Assembly (NCBI GenBank): GCA_016934895.1
Contig: JAFGRZ010000150.1
Coordinates: 1 to 6,910 of the forward strand
DNA: 6,910 nucleotides
Source of the DNA: Candidatus Aminicenantota bacterium
GTDB lineage: Bacteria > Acidobacteriota > Aminicenantia > Aminicenantales > UBA8522
Reading direction: 5' to 3'
The notes beneath the pieces are model-generated. The model had not been told where the DNA came from and did not search any database. It worked only from the letters and a program-made list of their open reading frames with translations. Below are positions 4,796-6,910 of this stretch, in pieces (the stretch's first letter is position 1; each line of letters opens with the position of its first letter). Position numbers and translations under genes: made by a program.

Positions 4796-6910
4796 CTGTT
4801 CCCTCCTCGAGCCGGAGAACTCTTTTCAAGAACTGTCCGGTGTGGGACGCGTCCTCGGCGGCCACGTCTTCCGGTGTGCCCTGGGCGACGATCCATCCTC
4901 CTTCCTCTCCCCCCTCCGGCCCCAGGTCGATGACATGATCGCAGACCTTGATGACCTCGAGGTTGTGCTCGATGACGACTACGGTATTGCCGCGGTTGAC
5001 AAGCTCCGACAGCAATTCAAGGAGCTTGCGCACGTCGTCAAAATGAAGCCCGGTGGTGGGCTCGTCAAGGAGGAAGAGCGTACGGCCCGTGTTCTTTCGG
5101 CCCAGTTCCTTGGTCAGCTTGATGCGTTGGGCTTCTCCCCCCGACAGCGTGGGCGCCGGCTGGCCGAGCCGGATATAGCCCAGACCGACCGACCGGAGAG
5201 CGGCCAACTTTCTTTTCAGGAGCGGATGAGCGCGGAGATACTCAAAGGCTTCCTCTACAGTCATGGCCAGGAAATCGGCGATGCTCCTGTTTTTATAAAG
5301 GACGGCCAGGGTTTCCTTGTTGTAGCGGGTGCCGCCGCACCGGTCGCAGGTCACCAGGACATCGGGAAGAAAGTGCATTTCAACTTTCTTGGCTCCCGCT
5401 CCCTCGCATTCCCCGCAGCGGCCGCCGGCCAGGTTGAAGCTGAAGCGGCTGGAAGTGTAGCCCCTCATCCGGGCTTCCGGCGTCCGGGAAAAAAGCTCCC
5501 GCAGCGGCGTGAGCAGTCCGGTGTAGGTCGCAGGGTTGGAGCGCGGCGTCCGGCCGATCGGCTTCTGGTCGACGGCGATGACCCTGTCGATCGCGTCGAC
5601 TCCGAGGATGGCCTCGTGGGCGCCGGCTTTTTGCCTGGCGTTATAGATGAGATTGAGCAGGCTTTTATAAAGGATGTCGTGGACCAGCGTGCTCTTGCCC
5701 GATCCCGACACGCCCGTCACCGCGGTCATCGTCCCGAGCGGGATCCGCACATCCAGGCCCTTGAGATTGTGTTCTTTCGCCTTGACGACCGTCAACCATC
5801 CTCGGGGCGCTCTTCTCTGCAAGGGCACGGGGATCATCTTCTCTCCCCGGAGATACTGGGAGGTCAGAGAGCCGGAGGCTTTGAGGATCTGATCGAGACT
5901 CCCTTCCGTTACCTTGTGCCCTCCGTCCTCCCCGGCGCCCGGCCCCAGGTCCAGGATATGGTCGGCCGCCCGGATGGTCTGCTCGTCGTGTTCGACGACG
6001 ATAACGCTGTTCCCCTCGTCCCGGATGCCGCGGAGGAGCCGGATCAGCCGGCCGTTGTCCCGCTGGTGAAGCCCGACGGTCGGCTCATCCAGCACGTAGA
6101 GGACGCCGCGGAGCCGCGCCCCCACCTGGGCGGCCAGGCGGACCCGCTGCGCCTCCCCGCCGGACAGCGATCCCGTCGTCCGGCTCAACTGGAGGTAGGG
6201 CATCCCCAGCTCGACCATGATCTCGAGGCGGGAGAGGATTTCCTTTTGGATCTTCGAGGCGATGACCGCCGCGCCCCCGGAAAACCGGAAAGACTCGATC
6301 GTGCGGATGAGTCTATCGACGGGCAGCTCGGTCAATTCATGAATGTTCTTCCCCGCGATTTTGACGCCCAGGCTTTCCTTCTTCAGCCTGGCCCCGCGGC
6401 ACTGGGGACAGACGTCGGCGGTCAGTTCGACCTCGCCCCACTCGTTGAGGACCGTCTGGAATCCCAGCCCGTGGCAGCGGGGGCACGCTCCATAAGGGCT
6501 GTTGAAGGAGAAGCTTCGCGGCTCGAGCTCGGGCAGGCTGACCTCGCAGAACGGGCAGAGGAGCCGGAGCGAAAAGAAAACCTCCTCCCCGTCCGGCCGG
6601 ATGACCAGCAGGTCCCCGCTCGAGATTTCCAGAGCCTTTTCCACGGCCTCAGCGAGACGGCCGCCGTTTTCCCTGGAGACCGGGACTTCATCCACCAGGA
6701 CCTCGATGTTGTGTTTTTTCGTCTTTTCCAGCCGGACCGGCTCGCCGAGTTCCCGAAAGCGGCCGTCCAGGCGGAACCGGAGAAAGCCTTTTTTCTGGAA
6801 CTTCTCGAAGAGGCGGGAATACTCCCCTTTCCGGCCTTTGACGACCGGCGCCAGGACGGCCAGCTTCTGCCCGGCCGAGCTCTCCCGGATGCGGCGGACG
6901 ATCTGCCGGG
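4785..6910 (-). CDS. uvrA: Excinuclease ABC subunit A, compact form (5' end outside window)
   Basis: The frame is open to the window edge (first full codon at 6908), giving 707 visible residues; about 130 N-terminal residues with the first Walker A should lie outside. UvrA dimers find bulky DNA damage and load UvrB in nucleotide excision repair. Numbering from the Val codon at 6695: the UvrB-binding region is at the visible N-terminus (APVVKGRKGEY, then KKHNIEVLVDEV). Zinc module 1 is C47, C50, C71, C74. Signature LSGGEAQRVRL starts at 177, Walker B LDEP at 202-205, H236. Walker A of the second half is GVSGSGKST (328-336), zinc module 2 is C427, C430, C450, C453, and then LSGGEAQRIKL from 517, LDEP 543-546, H577. 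The oddity is that only 21 residues separate zinc module 1 from CPQC (96-99). In E. coli UvrA, recalled from memory, this interval is about 120, so most of the insertion domain is missing. The gene is first (visible) in the uvrA-holB-ricT operon. Confidence 0.95.
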   Translation of the reverse strand, partial: RQIVRRIRESSAGQKLAVLAPVVKGRKGEYSRLFEKFQKKGFLRFRLDGRFRELGEPVRLEKTKKHNIEVLVDEVPVSRENGGRLAEAVEKALEISSGDLLVIRPDGEEVFFSLRLLCPFCEVSLPELEPRSFSFNSPYGACPRCHGLGFQTVLNEWGEVELTADVCPQCRGARLKKESLGVKIAGKNIHELTELPVDRLIRTIESFRFSGGAAVIASKIQKEILSRLEIMVELGMPYLQLSRTTGSLSGGEAQRVRLAAQVGARLRGVLYVLDEPTVGLHQRDNGRLIRLLRGIRDEGNSVIVVEHDEQTIRAADHILDLGPGAGEDGGHKVTEGSLDQILKASGSLTSQYLRGEKMIPVPLQRRAPRGWLTVVKAKEHNLKGLDVRIPLGTMTAVTGVSGSGKSTLVHDILYKSLLNLIYNARQKAGAHEAILGVDAIDRVIAVDQKPIGRTPRSNPATYTGLLTPLRELFSRTPEARMRGYTSSRFSFNLAGGRCGECEGAGAKKVEMHFLPDVLVTCDRCGGTRYNKETLAVLYKNRSIADFLAMTVEEAFEYLRAHPLLKRKLAALRSVGLGYIRLGQPAPTLSGGEAQRIKLTKELGRKNTGRTLFLLDEPTTGLHFDDVRKLLELLSELVNRGNTVVVIEHNLEVIKVCDHVIDLGPEGGEEGGWIVAQGTPEDVAAEDASHTGQFLKRVLRLEEGTGGL
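4801..4806 (-). promoter_or_regulatory. Ribosome binding site of holB, inside uvrA
   Basis: GGAGGG on the minus strand, 5 bases before GTG 4795, decides the non-ATG start of holB. It sits in the last codons of uvrA, an arrangement suited to translational coupling. Confidence 0.75.

Overview
This window looks like chromosomal core DNA from a GC-rich bacterium. It is densely packed with six protein genes on both strands. I see no mobile element, CRISPR array, RNA gene or phage-like segment. The mix of genes (LutA/GlpC-type Fe-S subunit, HD-GYP phosphodiesterase, ECF sigma factor with a membrane zinc-finger anti-sigma, RicT, delta' and UvrA) fits a non-Firmicute bacterium with anaerobic or Fe-S-rich metabolism. 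Acidobacteriota, Aminicenantota or a deltaproteobacterial lineage are my guesses, not something the sequence proves.

Layout. (1) Positions 1-687, plus strand: the C-terminal 228 residues of a CCG-domain Fe-S protein that starts upstream of the window. (2) Positions 732-1679, minus strand: an HD-GYP cyclic-di-GMP phosphodiesterase-type protein, convergent with gene 1. A strong hairpin plus T-tract between them reads as the terminator of the HD-GYP gene. (3) Positions 1680-1897: a divergent intergenic region. It holds a 22-bp palindrome with a T-tract and a near-consensus sigma-70 promoter whose predicted start site falls on the first base of the sigma factor's GTG. (4) Positions 1898-3116, plus strand: an ECF sigma factor and its likely anti-sigma factor, a two-gene operon. 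(5) Positions 3130-6910, minus strand: uvrA (5' end outside the window), then holB, then ricT. Each gene overlaps the next (11 and 29 bases) and the two downstream starts have good Shine-Dalgarno sequences, so this is a translationally coupled operon.

How the genes work together. The sigma/anti-sigma pair would sense something outside the membrane and release the sigma factor. The HD-GYP gene shares its upstream region and could be co-regulated, but that is inference. The uvrA-holB-ricT operon joins nucleotide excision repair, the replicative clamp loader and a possible mRNA-maturation factor. The most distinctive observation is that this UvrA lacks most of the insertion domain after its first zinc module, while all other visible catalytic and zinc motifs are intact. 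The window does not show a new multi-gene system. The points worth a second look are the compact UvrA, the apparently leaderless sigma-factor mRNA and the structured divergent intergenic region.
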